64,000 nucleotides of DNA, from IMG/VR virus record IMGVR_UViG_3300010401_000002, positions 1-64,000 of that record. One strand, written 5' to 3'. Numbering within the stretch: the first letter of the stretch is position 1; each line of letters opens with the position of its first letter. This DNA is from a virus. This document shows, piece by piece, positions 8,750 to 19,410 of this stretch. The notes beneath the pieces were generated by a model, which was not told where the DNA came from, did no database searches, and saw only the letters and a program-made list of their open reading frames with translations. The position numbers and the translations under genes were made by a program.

Positions 8750-11700
8750 ATGGGATTCATCGGAAACTTTACTACAGGCACAGCAGGAAACTACAAGATC
8801 CAAATATCCATGTTGGCGGGTAGTGATTTTGACAGGCGAACACTCTCTACCCTATGGCTTTTCGGAACACATGGATTATTCTTTAAATATCCTTATTTAA
8901 TATTCACAACCAATACAGGCAACAACCAATACGAGTGCCTGCTTGATGGCTATATAGAAAAAGATTATTGGTACTTTGAATACAACCCTTCGCAGCTTGC
9001 ACCAAGAGTAGTTACGGTTATACATGATGTTAGTAACCAAAAGATAAAGTTCTATGTAGATAGTTATTTGTTAGGAATAGTGGATTGCATGGATGCAGAC
9101 CATGTGCCACTGCCTGATTTTAGTGGAACGTACCCATTAAATACCAATAGCAGCTACTTACCCTATTCATTTGACGGCACATTAGGAACGCCTGTATTTA
9201 CAGCCAACAACACCCCTCCAAGTGTAAACACGCCAAGAACACCTGTATATAGAAGTTTGGTTGCACCTGTTGGTTATATAATGGGTAGCGGAAATTGGAG
9301 TGGCGTAGATACTATACAACAACAGTATCCCGACTTTCAACTACCCAATTGGCCAGCAGGGATAGCAAACAGTTATGCAACAGGGAGGCAGATTGACTTA
9401 AAAAGAGTTGTAGGATACCCCGGTAGCGGAACGATAACGCAGCAGGTTATTGATGATACAATTTGGCTAATGGATTTGTTGGCTAACTTTTGGGGGTGGG
9501 TATATAACATAACCGATGGATATATATTCGAGTTTTACGAAGGCAAAGATGACCCACTTTCAATATGCAATCAGCAAATCGATTGGGTGTTAGCAAATCC
9601 GCCCGCAACAGGTGTTTATGAAGCAACTACGGTTGTGAACGGTGGTTATAGTATTGCGCCTTACACATGGAAAGATTTTCAATCAATAGTATATACTGAC
9701 CCGCTATCTTCTATAAACGGTAACAGGCAGATTTATCAGCTAATGATGCAGGCACTATTCGCAAAGGCAGGTGATTTACCGATGCGAATATTTGAAGATG
9801 GTGAAGTGCTGATTGATACTACATTTAATGCGGCAGGTCAGCCACAGGGAACACAGAAGTATGCAGATTTTTATAACTACCTGCGTTCACTAAGCGACCA
9901 AGTATTTTCAAACACCGATAGTATCTTATACAGGATTTACGATAACAGAACATTTAATCTTTCGGGGTTACAATTTGTCCCATTGGTATCTGTAAACGGA
10001 AAGCCAACAAATTCAGCCCCTTATGCGCACACAGGTGGAATAGGAACTATTCAGCAATACATATTATCACCTTGGAATTGGCGGTCGCTAACAGGAAATA
10101 ATAATGGATTTGAATTTTATTATGTAGATAAGCGGTATGAATTAGGTTACGGCTATCCACTAAATATACCACAAATAGGATTAGGGGCAATCAGTACATC
10201 GTATGAAAACCAAGTGCTTTGCGCACAGGGATTGGCATTGTGTGTCCTACTGAAAGTAATGGGTGCAAAGGGTTTTTATGCAAACAATTATTCGCTCACA
10301 GACCCGCGCAGTTATTTCTATATGCTATTTGTTGCTCCTTATGTGCAATCAGCCTGTAATGCTTACGAGGCTTTTTTAGATAGCGGAGTTCTATTAAACG
10401 GAGATACATTTTCAGATACAGCGCAAACCGTACCTGCTTATGTTTATTGGACGGGAACAAAATCAGTACCATGTGTTGCAAGAAAATTAGGCACAGACAG
10501 GTACATGATAGGTTTTGCGTATATGCTGCTTAATAACTATGATGACCAAGCAGACACCTATGATTTCACCGTAACAATAGACGGAATTACGCACGACTTT
10601 TCAGGAGCGAGAGCAGCAAGGCATTGCGGTGATATTTATATTTACAATTCAACAACAGATACCTATACACAGATTACCGATTTCTTTGAAACAACACACT
10701 TTCAATATTGGACTTCGGGTAGCACACCCGACACTACACCGCCCGTATGGAATCAGGCTTACGGAACAGCAGATGTTGTTTTAGCGTGTAGCAATGCAGC
10801 AGGATTAACCACAGCATTAGCGTTTGCGCCAACAGCAACAGACCCAGATAGCCCACCTGCAACAGTAGTTAATACGGGAAATACAGGCAGCATAGCATGT
10901 GGAGCAACTTACACAAGAACATGGAGGGCAACGGACGCATTAGGTAATCATACAGGCACAGCACCCGATTTTGACTTCGTGCAGGTTATACAGATTCTTT
11001 CGGCAGTTGACACTACAGCACCCGTTATACACAATCCCGCAGGAAGTCTTAACGCAACGTTGGAGTGCAATGACGCGGATGGATTAACGTTAGCCCTATC
11101 ATTATTCCCCAATGATGTTACAGATGACTTTGACCCCGCACCACTTCTAAACGAAGTTAGTGATACAATAGTTTTCGGAACGGGAACGCTACTATATACC
11201 CGTACAAGAATTTGGAACTATTCTGATGTTAGTGGCAATATTAGTAGTAACTTTACACAAGTAATAACAGTACAGGATACAATTGCCCCGACATGGACAA
11301 CGGTAGCAGGAGCGTTAGACGGAACATTTCTATACACCGACACCGCAGGAATAAATGCAGCATTGGCAGAAGTTCCATCAGCAACAGATGAATGTGCAGG
11401 GGTTACCGTGAATCCTGTATCGGATTCGGGGCCGGGAATAGTGCCATATACGCGAATAAGAACTTGGGAAGCGGTTGATGACGTAGGAAACATTAGTGAA
11501 ATATTTACTCAAACATTATTTATAACAGCATTAGGAATGGCTTTAGAAATAAAATACGGCACAAGCGAGATTTGCACAGACGAATTGACGCTGCATGAAA
11601 CAACGGGTATTTATGACGACCCTCTTAATCCCGGTGGGTACGGCAACCCGCCAGACAATCCTAACAGTGTTGGATTAGATTATGCGTGGTTGTTTTTTCC

Positions 11701-12139
11701 TGATAGCAACTTTCAGGTTACAACATCAGACCCGATAGACATAACCGTACAAGTTGGCGCATTGGGTTTTCCAACGGACAATTGGGCAAGTACAGGTATT
11801 ATTACGCCAGCAGATGTTGGTTTAACTGAATTTCCGCAAGGTTGGTATCAAATACAGTTTCATTTCAGCACTAACGCGGATGATTATTATATTAACGTTG
11901 ATATGTACAACAACTGCCAAGCGGTTATTGATATGGCAACGTATAACGAATCAATCACAGCGAAAATATTGGCAGGAACTTGTAATTGTAATGATGGCAT
12001 ACCAAACTCAAACTGTCTGTTAGCGTTTATGTACCTGCAAGTTCAAACGCTTTGGGCACAGGAACAATTTGCACAGGCAATGGTGATGTTGAAACTATTA
12101 CAAGATACGTTGGATAACCTTTTAAACACTGATTGCTAA
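8750..12139 (+). CDS. Large tail appendage: LamG-like, barrel-like and three HYR-like repeats
   Basis: A 1129-residue protein. Residues about 20-115 resemble a LamG/concanavalin-type sandwich; about 165-540 look like an alpha/beta barrel carrying a D-x-E motif (D350, E352) at the end of a strand; about 661-928 hold three roughly 90-residue repeats each opening with D-T-x-x-P and closing in a W/A-x-D-x-x-G-N segment, as in HYR Ig-like domains of Bacteroidota surface proteins. The C-terminus is Cys-rich then helical. It probably projects from the tail to bind or trim surface glycans. The barrel resembles the secreted protein at 53970. No N-terminal signal peptide is present, which fits a virion protein. 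Confidence 0.6.
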   Translation: MGFIGNFTTGTAGNYKIQISMLAGSDFDRRTLSTLWLFGTHGLFFKYPYLIFTTNTGNNQYECLLDGYIEKDYWYFEYNPSQLAPRVVTVIHDVSNQKIKFYVDSYLLGIVDCMDADHVPLPDFSGTYPLNTNSSYLPYSFDGTLGTPVFTANNTPPSVNTPRTPVYRSLVAPVGYIMGSGNWSGVDTIQQQYPDFQLPNWPAGIANSYATGRQIDLKRVVGYPGSGTITQQVIDDTIWLMDLLANFWGWVYNITDGYIFEFYEGKDDPLSICNQQIDWVLANPPATGVYEATTVVNGGYSIAPYTWKDFQSIVYTDPLSSINGNRQIYQLMMQALFAKAGDLPMRIFEDGEVLIDTTFNAAGQPQGTQKYADFYNYLRSLSDQVFSNTDSILYRIYDNRTFNLSGLQFVPLVSVNGKPTNSAPYAHTGGIGTIQQYILSPWNWRSLTGNNNGFEFYYVDKRYELGYGYPLNIPQIGLGAISTSYENQVLCAQGLALCVLLKVMGAKGFYANNYSLTDPRSYFYMLFVAPYVQSACNAYEAFLDSGVLLNGDTFSDTAQTVPAYVYWTGTKSVPCVARKLGTDRYMIGFAYMLLNNYDDQADTYDFTVTIDGITHDFSGARAARHCGDIYIYNSTTDTYTQITDFFETTHFQYWTSGSTPDTTPPVWNQAYGTADVVLACSNAAGLTTALAFAPTATDPDSPPATVVNTGNTGSIACGATYTRTWRATDALGNHTGTAPDFDFVQVIQILSAVDTTAPVIHNPAGSLNATLECNDADGLTLALSLFPNDVTDDFDPAPLLNEVSDTIVFGTGTLLYTRTRIWNYSDVSGNISSNFTQVITVQDTIAPTWTTVAGALDGTFLYTDTAGINAALAEVPSATDECAGVTVNPVSDSGPGIVPYTRIRTWEAVDDVGNISEIFTQTLFITALGMALEIKYGTSEICTDELTLHETTGIYDDPLNPGGYGNPPDNPNSVGLDYAWLFFPDSNFQVTTSDPIDITVQVGALGFPTDNWASTGIITPADVGLTEFPQGWYQIQFHFSTNADDYYINVDMYNNCQAVIDMATYNESITAKILAGTCNCNDGIPNSNCLLAFMYLQVQTLWAQEQFAQAMVMLKLLQDTLDNLLNTDC

Positions 12140-13074
12140 TGACAATAACAATTGATTATTCAATACAATTAGCAGCAGCAAAATTAGCTTACGTTGCCGC
12201 ATTAAGACAGAAGGCAGGTGATATAGAAGGTAGTGCAAAACTGTATCAGAAAGCGATTACGGTTTACTTTTACTACAACTCCAACGGTGGTGATAATACT
12301 ACAGCCGAAAAGCAAGCATTAGAGGCACAATATCTTCAATGGGCAAAGCAGGTGCAATCGGAGTATGAAACAGTACCGCAACAAGGATTACCCCCAATAT
12401 TACCACAGGATTTTCAGGCAAGTGAAACAGTTGCAGGAATAGCAAAAATATCTACTCAAACATTGGTTGAAGACACCAACGCATCAGATGATAGCACTAT
12501 TATATCACCACAAAAGCATTGGCAGGGATTCAGGTATGCACTGACACAATCATGGGTTTGGCAGTTGTTACAGGAGTTTGCAACAGCCCCGAAGTTTTCA
12601 TCTCTAACGGCATCAAAATACCTAAAGTTAGACGGAAGCCAAAATGTAATATCGCAGGATATACCCGCAGCAGATATAGTTACAAGTGCAAGTCAAACAT
12701 TTGTAAGCAACAGCCAAATAGCATCATGGACAGCAAAAGTTTCTGATTACGTGTGGTCAACCGTAACAGCAGCAACACAAGCGTTAATAGTTGGAAGCGG
12801 ATATATAATGAATCGCGGCACACTTATAACGGCAACACTACCCGCAACAGCAGCAGTAGGACAAAAGATTTATTGCGTAGGATTAGGCGCAGGGTTCTTT
12901 CAGATTGCTCAAAACGCAGGACAATCAATACAGCATGGCGCAGCAACTACAACCGTAGGAGTTGGCGGCAGTTTAACTTCAACAGGCGCAAGAGATGTAG
13001 TTGAATTATTGTGCGTGACAGCAAACACAACATTCAGAGTGATTAATTCGATTGGAACGTTTACAGTTGTTTAA
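12139..13074 (+). CDS. Tail-fibre-like protein
   Basis: A 311-residue protein whose ATG overlaps the previous stop (TAATG); an upstream TTG at 12133 is less likely. The N-terminus is helical and could dock to the upstream appendage. The C-terminal 80 residues (LPATAAVGQKIYCVGLGAG..., then IAQNAGQSI and ARDVVELLCV) match a beta-rich cap I recognise at the ends of many phage tail fibres and spikes. It is followed by two hairpins, so it ends a transcription unit. Confidence 0.65.
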   Translation: MTITIDYSIQLAAAKLAYVAALRQKAGDIEGSAKLYQKAITVYFYYNSNGGDNTTAEKQALEAQYLQWAKQVQSEYETVPQQGLPPILPQDFQASETVAGIAKISTQTLVEDTNASDDSTIISPQKHWQGFRYALTQSWVWQLLQEFATAPKFSSLTASKYLKLDGSQNVISQDIPAADIVTSASQTFVSNSQIASWTAKVSDYVWSTVTAATQALIVGSGYIMNRGTLITATLPATAAVGQKIYCVGLGAGFFQIAQNAGQSIQHGAATTTVGVGGSLTSTGARDVVELLCVTANTTFRVINSIGTFTVV

Positions 13075-13135
13075 AAAGAAAAGCCCCTTACAAGGGCTGC
13101 AAGGGGATATAAAAGAATGGAAACATTCAAATAAA

Positions 13136-13168
13136 AAAAGAGGCAATTACCCAAAGCCTCTTTTAATT
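13136..13168 (+). terminator. Strong terminator, with a second hairpin just upstream
   Basis: Perfect 9-bp stem AAAAGAGGC (13136-13144) and GCCTCTTTT (13156-13164), loop 11 nt, with A-run before and T-run after, so it could act in both directions. A further hairpin CCCCTT/AAGGGG spans 13084-13106. Confidence 0.8.
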
Positions 13169-13227
13169 AAATCTTCAAACTGCTCAAGGTTTTCAGATTA
13201 ACACCACAAAGATAAGTGAAATAATTT

Positions 13228-13235
13228 TAACTTTG
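13228..13235 (+). promoter_or_regulatory. TAACTTTG -7-type box directly upstream of a start
   Basis: A perfect TAnnTTTG box lies 5 nt before the ATG at 13241 and after the terminator. No clear TTG is seen 19-21 nt upstream. If used, the mRNA would be leaderless or nearly so. Confidence 0.35.
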
Positions 13236-13240
13236 CAAAC

Positions 13241-13840
13241 ATGGCAGCTTTCCATTCCGCAGAATCTTCAATCAGAACCGTATCGGCAGCAACTCGAACA
13301 GACGAGGATAGATGGCCTATTGATTGGGTGCTTGATGAATGGGAATCGTCTTATGGGCGAATGATGGAGGTTTGGTATCAGCAGCACAAGGGAAATGTAA
13401 TTCCTACATCATGGTGGAGGCCAACGACAATAAGAGGATTTAAGAATAAATTTCCTATTGCCCCACTTGCAACAGTGAACGGGGTAAACCATATTTCAGT
13501 TCGAGGTACAAAAGGTTGCAATATTAAATATGTGTTTACAAGCGAGGCTGAATTTTGTAATGCCTGTGAATATGATTGCAATGTGAAAGAAAATAGTGTG
13601 GTAGTAAACGGCAGTCAAATTGAATACAAGGGCAGCATTGTACTTGACCGGATGGAGGTTTCCGCAGTATGGGCACAGCCAAGCGCACTTGCAGAGTTTA
13701 ATCCAATGTGGGATGATTTTCCAATGGACACAGCATTGGAAAGCATGGTAAAAGACGATGTAATTAAAAAACTTTTAATAGCGGCTAAAGGCAAGCCAGA
13801 TGTGGTAAGCGATGGCAGAGAAACAACGATAATGAGATAA
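13241..13840 (+). CDS. Hypothetical tail-region protein
   Basis: A 199-residue protein beginning a new unit after the terminator at 13136-13168. The N-terminal 75 residues are Trp-rich (DRWPIDWVLDEWESSYGRMM, later SWWRP); the middle has a Cys cluster (EFCNACEYDC) that could bind metal or form disulfides. No family recognised; its place before the 1598-residue tail protein suggests a tail role. Confidence 0.6.
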   Translation: MAAFHSAESSIRTVSAATRTDEDRWPIDWVLDEWESSYGRMMEVWYQQHKGNVIPTSWWRPTTIRGFKNKFPIAPLATVNGVNHISVRGTKGCNIKYVFTSEAEFCNACEYDCNVKENSVVVNGSQIEYKGSIVLDRMEVSAVWAQPSALAEFNPMWDDFPMDTALESMVKDDVIKKLLIAAKGKPDVVSDGRETTIMR

Positions 13841-13886
13841 CAAATTCAGAAGGCGCATTACGCAACAATCAGCGTTACGGGATAAT

Positions 13887-16800
13887 ATGGCACAGGACGA
13901 AATTAAGAATGAAAATCAGTTTGCTTTCGGGAGTATGGATTTAACCAACTCTCCCGATTCGATTGATAAGCCTAATTATATTTCAGCGCAGAATGTTGAT
14001 TTTGACCCGCAGATAGGTACAGGTGCGTTTCAAACAGTAGGTAGTGGTAAAACGGTTTCTCCTTTTTTGGGTAACAGGCAATTATTTACACCCGAAGACC
14101 CTGTACATCAGAATAAGAAAATAAGATTAGACAACCTTGACCCATCAGGCTCAGCCTATACAATTGATGGTGTATTCGACCAGAACGGCCACGCAATGAT
14201 ACCTTCTGGTACAACTACGGGAACATTTGATGCAATGGTAGCGTTTCTTGATACTGCATTTGCAACAGCAAATATAGTTGTGATAAAAACAAACTTCACA
14301 ACCAATGTATCTGTAACCTATGAGATAACTACTATTCACACATCATTCGCAGTTCCGTATATAGATTGGAGTATACCCGCATCGGGGTCGCTTACTTCAA
14401 CTACAATACAAGAACCAATTGACGATAGCATTGCTAAAAGATTACAGCCTGTACGCGGGCAAGAAACACTTGGTAAAATCTACACGCTTTATGCACCTGT
14501 ATTTTACGACCCATTTTCATGGGATTTAACAGGTAATAGCAGCAATGAAGGCGGCTTAATGGGATTAACTACTTTACAGTCACACGGAATAATAGGGCAA
14601 GAAAAAATACACATCACTTCGACAAATTCAACTATAAACGGTGATTGGATTGCAGAAAAAGTTGATGGATTTACATTCAAGATATTAGGACTTGCGTATG
14701 CTGCAATATCACCTGTTCCCGCAGGTTCAATTGTGATAACTAAGGTTTCAACATATCTTGAAATATGGAGATACCGCGAATCGGACGAAGTGGCTTATAG
14801 GATGTTATCAACTACAAAAGTTCCTGTAAGATTAAAAAACCTTGTTGACTTAAATGCGCAGCCGATTGACAGCAGCACCGATTTAATAAAGTGGGTGGAT
14901 TGGGAAGATTACCCACGCTACTTTGAATTTAAAAATTCCTATGTAACAGACGGGGCTTTAGTGATTAACGGTGGTATATACTATTATGATACACTTGGCG
15001 AAGAAAGTTTATTAATTCTTGCTAATAATGCAACGATAACTTATACCACGCAGTTACAATCAGGCGGAAACTTACAAGGTGCATCATGGGATTACAGTGC
15101 ATGGGGCAGCGTTGACGGAACGAACCAAATCAAGATAACAGGATGGACAGGGCAGCATCCAATATATGCAGGGAACGATAACAGCACAACAAGTATTGTG
15201 GGAGTTGACCCATTATTGTTACAATCAACAGGCAAGATTGATGTAGTGCAGGTTGATAATATTACCCCCGGTATATGGAAATATATTTATCTAAAAGGTG
15301 TTCAATATTTTAATGGTGGTATAGTTGGCTATAGTATTACAAGGGTAATAATCAACGAAACTCAAACATCGGTATCAATACAGCATACAGGTAATGAGAA
15401 CGACACTCAAGTTCAGGATATTGGAACATTACAATATGTGCCGCCTATATTTAAGACAGGCAGAAATATAAACACTACGAGAAACCGTAATGTAATTACC
15501 AATCTTAAATTAAAAACTATTCCTGATTTATCTGCATGGGCACTAACCTTTAAGCATAACATATGCAAGCGCAGGATTGATGCAATACAGAACAACTTTG
15601 ATGGCAATGGTGGCGTAACGGGTACAGCACAGGAATTTCAGAAGATACTCAACTACGATTTGGTTGGGTATATGATTAACGAGGTGCAAAGATTCGGCCT
15701 CATTGCAAGAGATAAAAAAACAGGCGAATACTTCTTTGCAGGGTTTATAGTTGATGATATAAAGATTGATGCAGCATTAACTAACGCCGCTTCAATCAAC
15801 GACCCTACACGCAGGAATAATCCAAACACTTGCCCCGTAACTGCTGACACTTCACCTTTCTTAGACAACAATCTTACAAGTAGCACATTTCCTATAACCG
15901 ATGTATGTATACCTTATGTTCAGTTTACGGATATTGATTGGAACTTTCAGATTGGAAATACAATAGTTTCAGAACTGATTGACCAGATACAGATTGTAAG
16001 GGCTGAAACGATTGCGGAGGTTTTGGGTAGCGGATTGGGCATACCTGCCGATGTTGCAATAGCAACAGGCGTAGATAACCTTACAGGAGTTGAAGCACCT
16101 GACACAACAACATTCGCACCGTTCTTTGCGTTCCCATACATAAGCGCAGACCCTATAAATGGAGTATCTGCACCCGCAGCAGCAGTAACTAATATCACTC
16201 CAAGCGTAAATAGGAAAACTATATCAATATACTGCTCCGATTTTTATGTAACAGGAAATTACCCCGCAGTTGATACAGCAGCAGATAATATTTTAATCAA
16301 CGGTAAGATTTTAGTTGATGATGGTCTATTTGCTATTAATGCACCTTCACCAGATGATTCAGCCGATGATAATTCATTAAATTATACTTCATTATTCGAC
16401 CCCGATTTGGTTGCCAATGACATTGCCTTATCATTCGATATTGACGAACATGCACAAGTTGGAACAGGTCAAAGCATTGAGGTTGCAGGTGGCGATGTTT
16501 TTACTAATGTAGTTATGAGAACCCCGACAAACGATAAATGGGGTTGGGTATTTGAATCTTTATTTATACGGACTACAGCAGGACTGCCCGAAATAGACCC
16601 CGGAGCGAACGCAAACCAAATTGCCTATGCAGTTCAATATTATCGCGCATTAACAAATAAGTATGGTAACGCTGAAAACACAAACTATATTGATACACAG
16701 GCGTTTTGCAATAGCGGGGCATCTACAGTAGATGTATTTGGTGGCGATACATTCACAATAAGCCATTACCTTAAATTCAGGGGAAATGATATGCTGCACA

Positions 16801-18683
16801 CCTACGGACAGGAGCAGGGGTTTGCAGGTGGATTAAATATTTATACACAATCAAGGGTAAACGTTCAGTTAAGAGCAACGGAGTTGAATAGTGTAGGTGG
16901 AACACAGTATTACTATCCCTATAATGCAACTATCTTCCAATGGCTTACACAGCAGACTTTAGAAAATTTCTCATACAACAAAGGCTATTCTATATTCGGC
17001 CAAACACAATTTCAAACTTACAGAGGATTTGATGCAACACAAGAGCAGCAGCAAGATTTAATAACAGGTGAGGTATGGTCGCTGCAAGAAGTTGTAAATT
17101 CACTATCGCGCAACTTGCGTGTATTCCCAGCGTTAAACATAAAGATTGAGGATTTGCAGTACGGTGGCATTACACATCATGCAACTATGAATGGGGAATT
17201 GGTATCATGGCAACCGCGAATGTTTAAGCGGCAATTCTTTGACACCAACAATATGCTGCAAGATGTTGAAGGCAGCACATTGGTTGTAGGTGACGGAACG
17301 GTGTTAAAGCAAAGAAGTGTTGACATAACACAATTTGGATGCTGTAATAAATTTGCAATAGTAAGCGGGCAATCAGCAGGCGGTGACGACATAAAACTAT
17401 GGCCAAGTGCGTATAGTAAAACTATGTGTCGGTTTGGGCGTGACGGATTGGTAGATATTTCTCAAAGAGCAAACTTTGATGGGTATATTAAAGAGATGGT
17501 AACGCCTTATAACATAGCCAATAATGGTATTTACTACAATGTTGATAACCACGTATATTTATCTGTGTTTAAAACAGGGGGATTATCAAGCCTTATTAAC
17601 TATGACAACTCGCTCATAGGCAACGGCATAACAAGTACATGGGATGCAAGAAGAAAAGTGGCTATTTGGAGCGCAAGGTTATTACAAGGCATAATTCCTT
17701 ATGATGCAACGGTGCACTACAGAATGGGAACGTTTGTTTTATTCGAGGGTGTATTATACCTATCACTTGTAGATAACATTATAAACATCATTCCTTACGA
17801 TACCGATAATTGGATGAAGGTAACGACTCTTGACTTTAATTATCAGGGATTAGCAACATATTTTACACCAGCAGGATGTACAGCAGGCAATTACTATTAT
17901 TATAAAGACGTTATATACTTATGTGATAACAATTCGCCTGCTCAAACATTGCCAACAGATACCGCTTATTTTACGCCTGTGTCTAACTATATTACAGAAC
18001 CGTTAGACATAATCAGCTTTGCATGGCATGAAAAGAGAAATGGTTTCAGCGCATTTATAACGCCAACACCAAAGTTGTATATACAAGGTTCATATTATTA
18101 CTATTCATTCAGCCCAAGAATTAATGCGGATGGAACATTGCCAAAACCGTATATGTTTCAGGAGCAGGTATCATCAGCAGGATTACTCAATTGGTATAAT
18201 AGAAATCAAAAGCCAAATGTGACTTTAGAAGATTATCCACTCACCGCCAAAGGGTATATTAAAATAGTAAAAAACTCTTACAGACAGATTCTTAAAGAAT
18301 TTACTAATATATTTGTGCAATACAGACAAATCGGAACTGTTCTATCAGATGAAAAAGAAGCGCCCTATAAAGTAATTGTTGAAACGAATTATGGAACAGG
18401 GCAGCGAACAACGGTGTCACGCGAAGATTGGGATTATGATACACTTGCAAGATTTATATTCAAGGCGTTTATAAAGAATGATGAACTAACATCCGATGGT
18501 GGCAACAATCCCGATAGTGATACTTCGCAAATGTATGGTACGTGGTGTAGTTTAACGATAATATTTAATGATGACGATAATAGTTACCCTTACTTTGGAA
18601 CGAGATTATTAGTTACAAGTTCAGGAGGCCAACTATCATCGGTTACAGCGAAAGCGGAATTAATGGAAGTGATTACGGTATAA
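13887..18683 (+). CDS. Very large tail protein (tail tube/nozzle type)
   Basis: A 1598-residue protein, beta-rich throughout and with aromatic/Asn-rich loops, starting N-F-A-F-G-S-M-D-L-T-N-S-P-D-S-I-D. Such an opening followed by a very long beta structure resembles large podovirus tail nozzle proteins (P22 gp10-like, and the 'muzzle' of crAss-like phages). It precedes the internal virion proteins, as expected. No enzymatic motif was seen. The assignment is by size, composition and position. Confidence 0.55.
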   Translation: MAQDEIKNENQFAFGSMDLTNSPDSIDKPNYISAQNVDFDPQIGTGAFQTVGSGKTVSPFLGNRQLFTPEDPVHQNKKIRLDNLDPSGSAYTIDGVFDQNGHAMIPSGTTTGTFDAMVAFLDTAFATANIVVIKTNFTTNVSVTYEITTIHTSFAVPYIDWSIPASGSLTSTTIQEPIDDSIAKRLQPVRGQETLGKIYTLYAPVFYDPFSWDLTGNSSNEGGLMGLTTLQSHGIIGQEKIHITSTNSTINGDWIAEKVDGFTFKILGLAYAAISPVPAGSIVITKVSTYLEIWRYRESDEVAYRMLSTTKVPVRLKNLVDLNAQPIDSSTDLIKWVDWEDYPRYFEFKNSYVTDGALVINGGIYYYDTLGEESLLILANNATITYTTQLQSGGNLQGASWDYSAWGSVDGTNQIKITGWTGQHPIYAGNDNSTTSIVGVDPLLLQSTGKIDVVQVDNITPGIWKYIYLKGVQYFNGGIVGYSITRVIINETQTSVSIQHTGNENDTQVQDIGTLQYVPPIFKTGRNINTTRNRNVITNLKLKTIPDLSAWALTFKHNICKRRIDAIQNNFDGNGGVTGTAQEFQKILNYDLVGYMINEVQRFGLIARDKKTGEYFFAGFIVDDIKIDAALTNAASINDPTRRNNPNTCPVTADTSPFLDNNLTSSTFPITDVCIPYVQFTDIDWNFQIGNTIVSELIDQIQIVRAETIAEVLGSGLGIPADVAIATGVDNLTGVEAPDTTTFAPFFAFPYISADPINGVSAPAAAVTNITPSVNRKTISIYCSDFYVTGNYPAVDTAADNILINGKILVDDGLFAINAPSPDDSADDNSLNYTSLFDPDLVANDIALSFDIDEHAQVGTGQSIEVAGGDVFTNVVMRTPTNDKWGWVFESLFIRTTAGLPEIDPGANANQIAYAVQYYRALTNKYGNAENTNYIDTQAFCNSGASTVDVFGGDTFTISHYLKFRGNDMLHTYGQEQGFAGGLNIYTQSRVNVQLRATELNSVGGTQYYYPYNATIFQWLTQQTLENFSYNKGYSIFGQTQFQTYRGFDATQEQQQDLITGEVWSLQEVVNSLSRNLRVFPALNIKIEDLQYGGITHHATMNGELVSWQPRMFKRQFFDTNNMLQDVEGSTLVVGDGTVLKQRSVDITQFGCCNKFAIVSGQSAGGDDIKLWPSAYSKTMCRFGRDGLVDISQRANFDGYIKEMVTPYNIANNGIYYNVDNHVYLSVFKTGGLSSLINYDNSLIGNGITSTWDARRKVAIWSARLLQGIIPYDATVHYRMGTFVLFEGVLYLSLVDNIINIIPYDTDNWMKVTTLDFNYQGLATYFTPAGCTAGNYYYYKDVIYLCDNNSPAQTLPTDTAYFTPVSNYITEPLDIISFAWHEKRNGFSAFITPTPKLYIQGSYYYYSFSPRINADGTLPKPYMFQEQVSSAGLLNWYNRNQKPNVTLEDYPLTAKGYIKIVKNSYRQILKEFTNIFVQYRQIGTVLSDEKEAPYKVIVETNYGTGQRTTVSREDWDYDTLARFIFKAFIKNDELTSDGGNNPDSDTSQMYGTWCSLTIIFNDDDNSYPYFGTRLLVTSSGGQLSSVTAKAELMEVITV

Positions 18684-18732
18684 AAGCTATATGCTAAAAA
18701 TAAATTCTTCAACACTTTAATACAACAAATCA

Positions 18733-19410
18733 ATGCCGGGGGAGGTTTCATTAGCAATAGGAGCAATTCAGACAGGAGTTGCATTAGCGAATCTTTTAAA
18801 GAAGCGCAACAGGCCTGAGTATAATGCCGCGCCACAGTTAGAAGCGGCTTACAGTGATGCTTTGGGGCGTACTAAATATGGCTATACAGGCAATCAAGTC
18901 TTAGGATTTAAGCAAGACCTGCAAAGGAATAATAATCAGCAATTCAGCAAAGCGACAAGTCAGTTTGGAAATCAATTAGGAGGAGTTGCAACGGCGGGAA
19001 TAAATTTTGGGAACATATCAGCATTAAATAACTTCTACAAGAATGATGCTACCCTGATGGGCGAACACGTTAGAAATGCTTATGGCATAGCTGATAAATT
19101 CCAACGCATTGCAGACATGAACACTACGGCAGCAATTCAGAATTACAATCAGAATCAACAGGCATGGGGACATGCACTGGAATCGGGAATTTACAACACG
19201 GCATACGGAGTTAATTCGCAGTTGATGAAAAACAATCCGGCAGACCCTAATGTGGTGGTTAATCCTGTAACGGGACAGCCAGCAGCAGTAACAACAGGTG
19301 CACCTTCAAACGTTCCGCAATATGACAACACTTTTGATAACACAGATACGACATTGTTCGACCCTACATTTGCGCCTTCAACCTCTCACTTTAAAAAAGG
19401 AGTAATGTAA
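18733..19410 (+). CDS. Putative internal virion (ejection) protein, small
   Basis: A 225-residue protein with an N-terminal hydrophobic Ala/Gly-rich helix (SLAIGAIQTGVALANLLKK), then a Gln/Asn-rich helical body and a disordered tail. This composition is typical of podovirus ejection proteins that leave the capsid with the DNA and form a channel through the envelope. Its stop overlaps the start of the next gene, supporting a joint unit with 19410 and 20871. Confidence 0.55.
   Translation: MPGEVSLAIGAIQTGVALANLLKKRNRPEYNAAPQLEAAYSDALGRTKYGYTGNQVLGFKQDLQRNNNQQFSKATSQFGNQLGGVATAGINFGNISALNNFYKNDATLMGEHVRNAYGIADKFQRIADMNTTAAIQNYNQNQQAWGHALESGIYNTAYGVNSQLMKNNPADPNVVVNPVTGQPAAVTTGAPSNVPQYDNTFDNTDTTLFDPTFAPSTSHFKKGVM

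Noticed and set aside
8750-12139. Diversity-generating retroelement target in the tail protein
   Set aside because: No reverse transcriptase gene and no template/variable repeat pair were found in the window.
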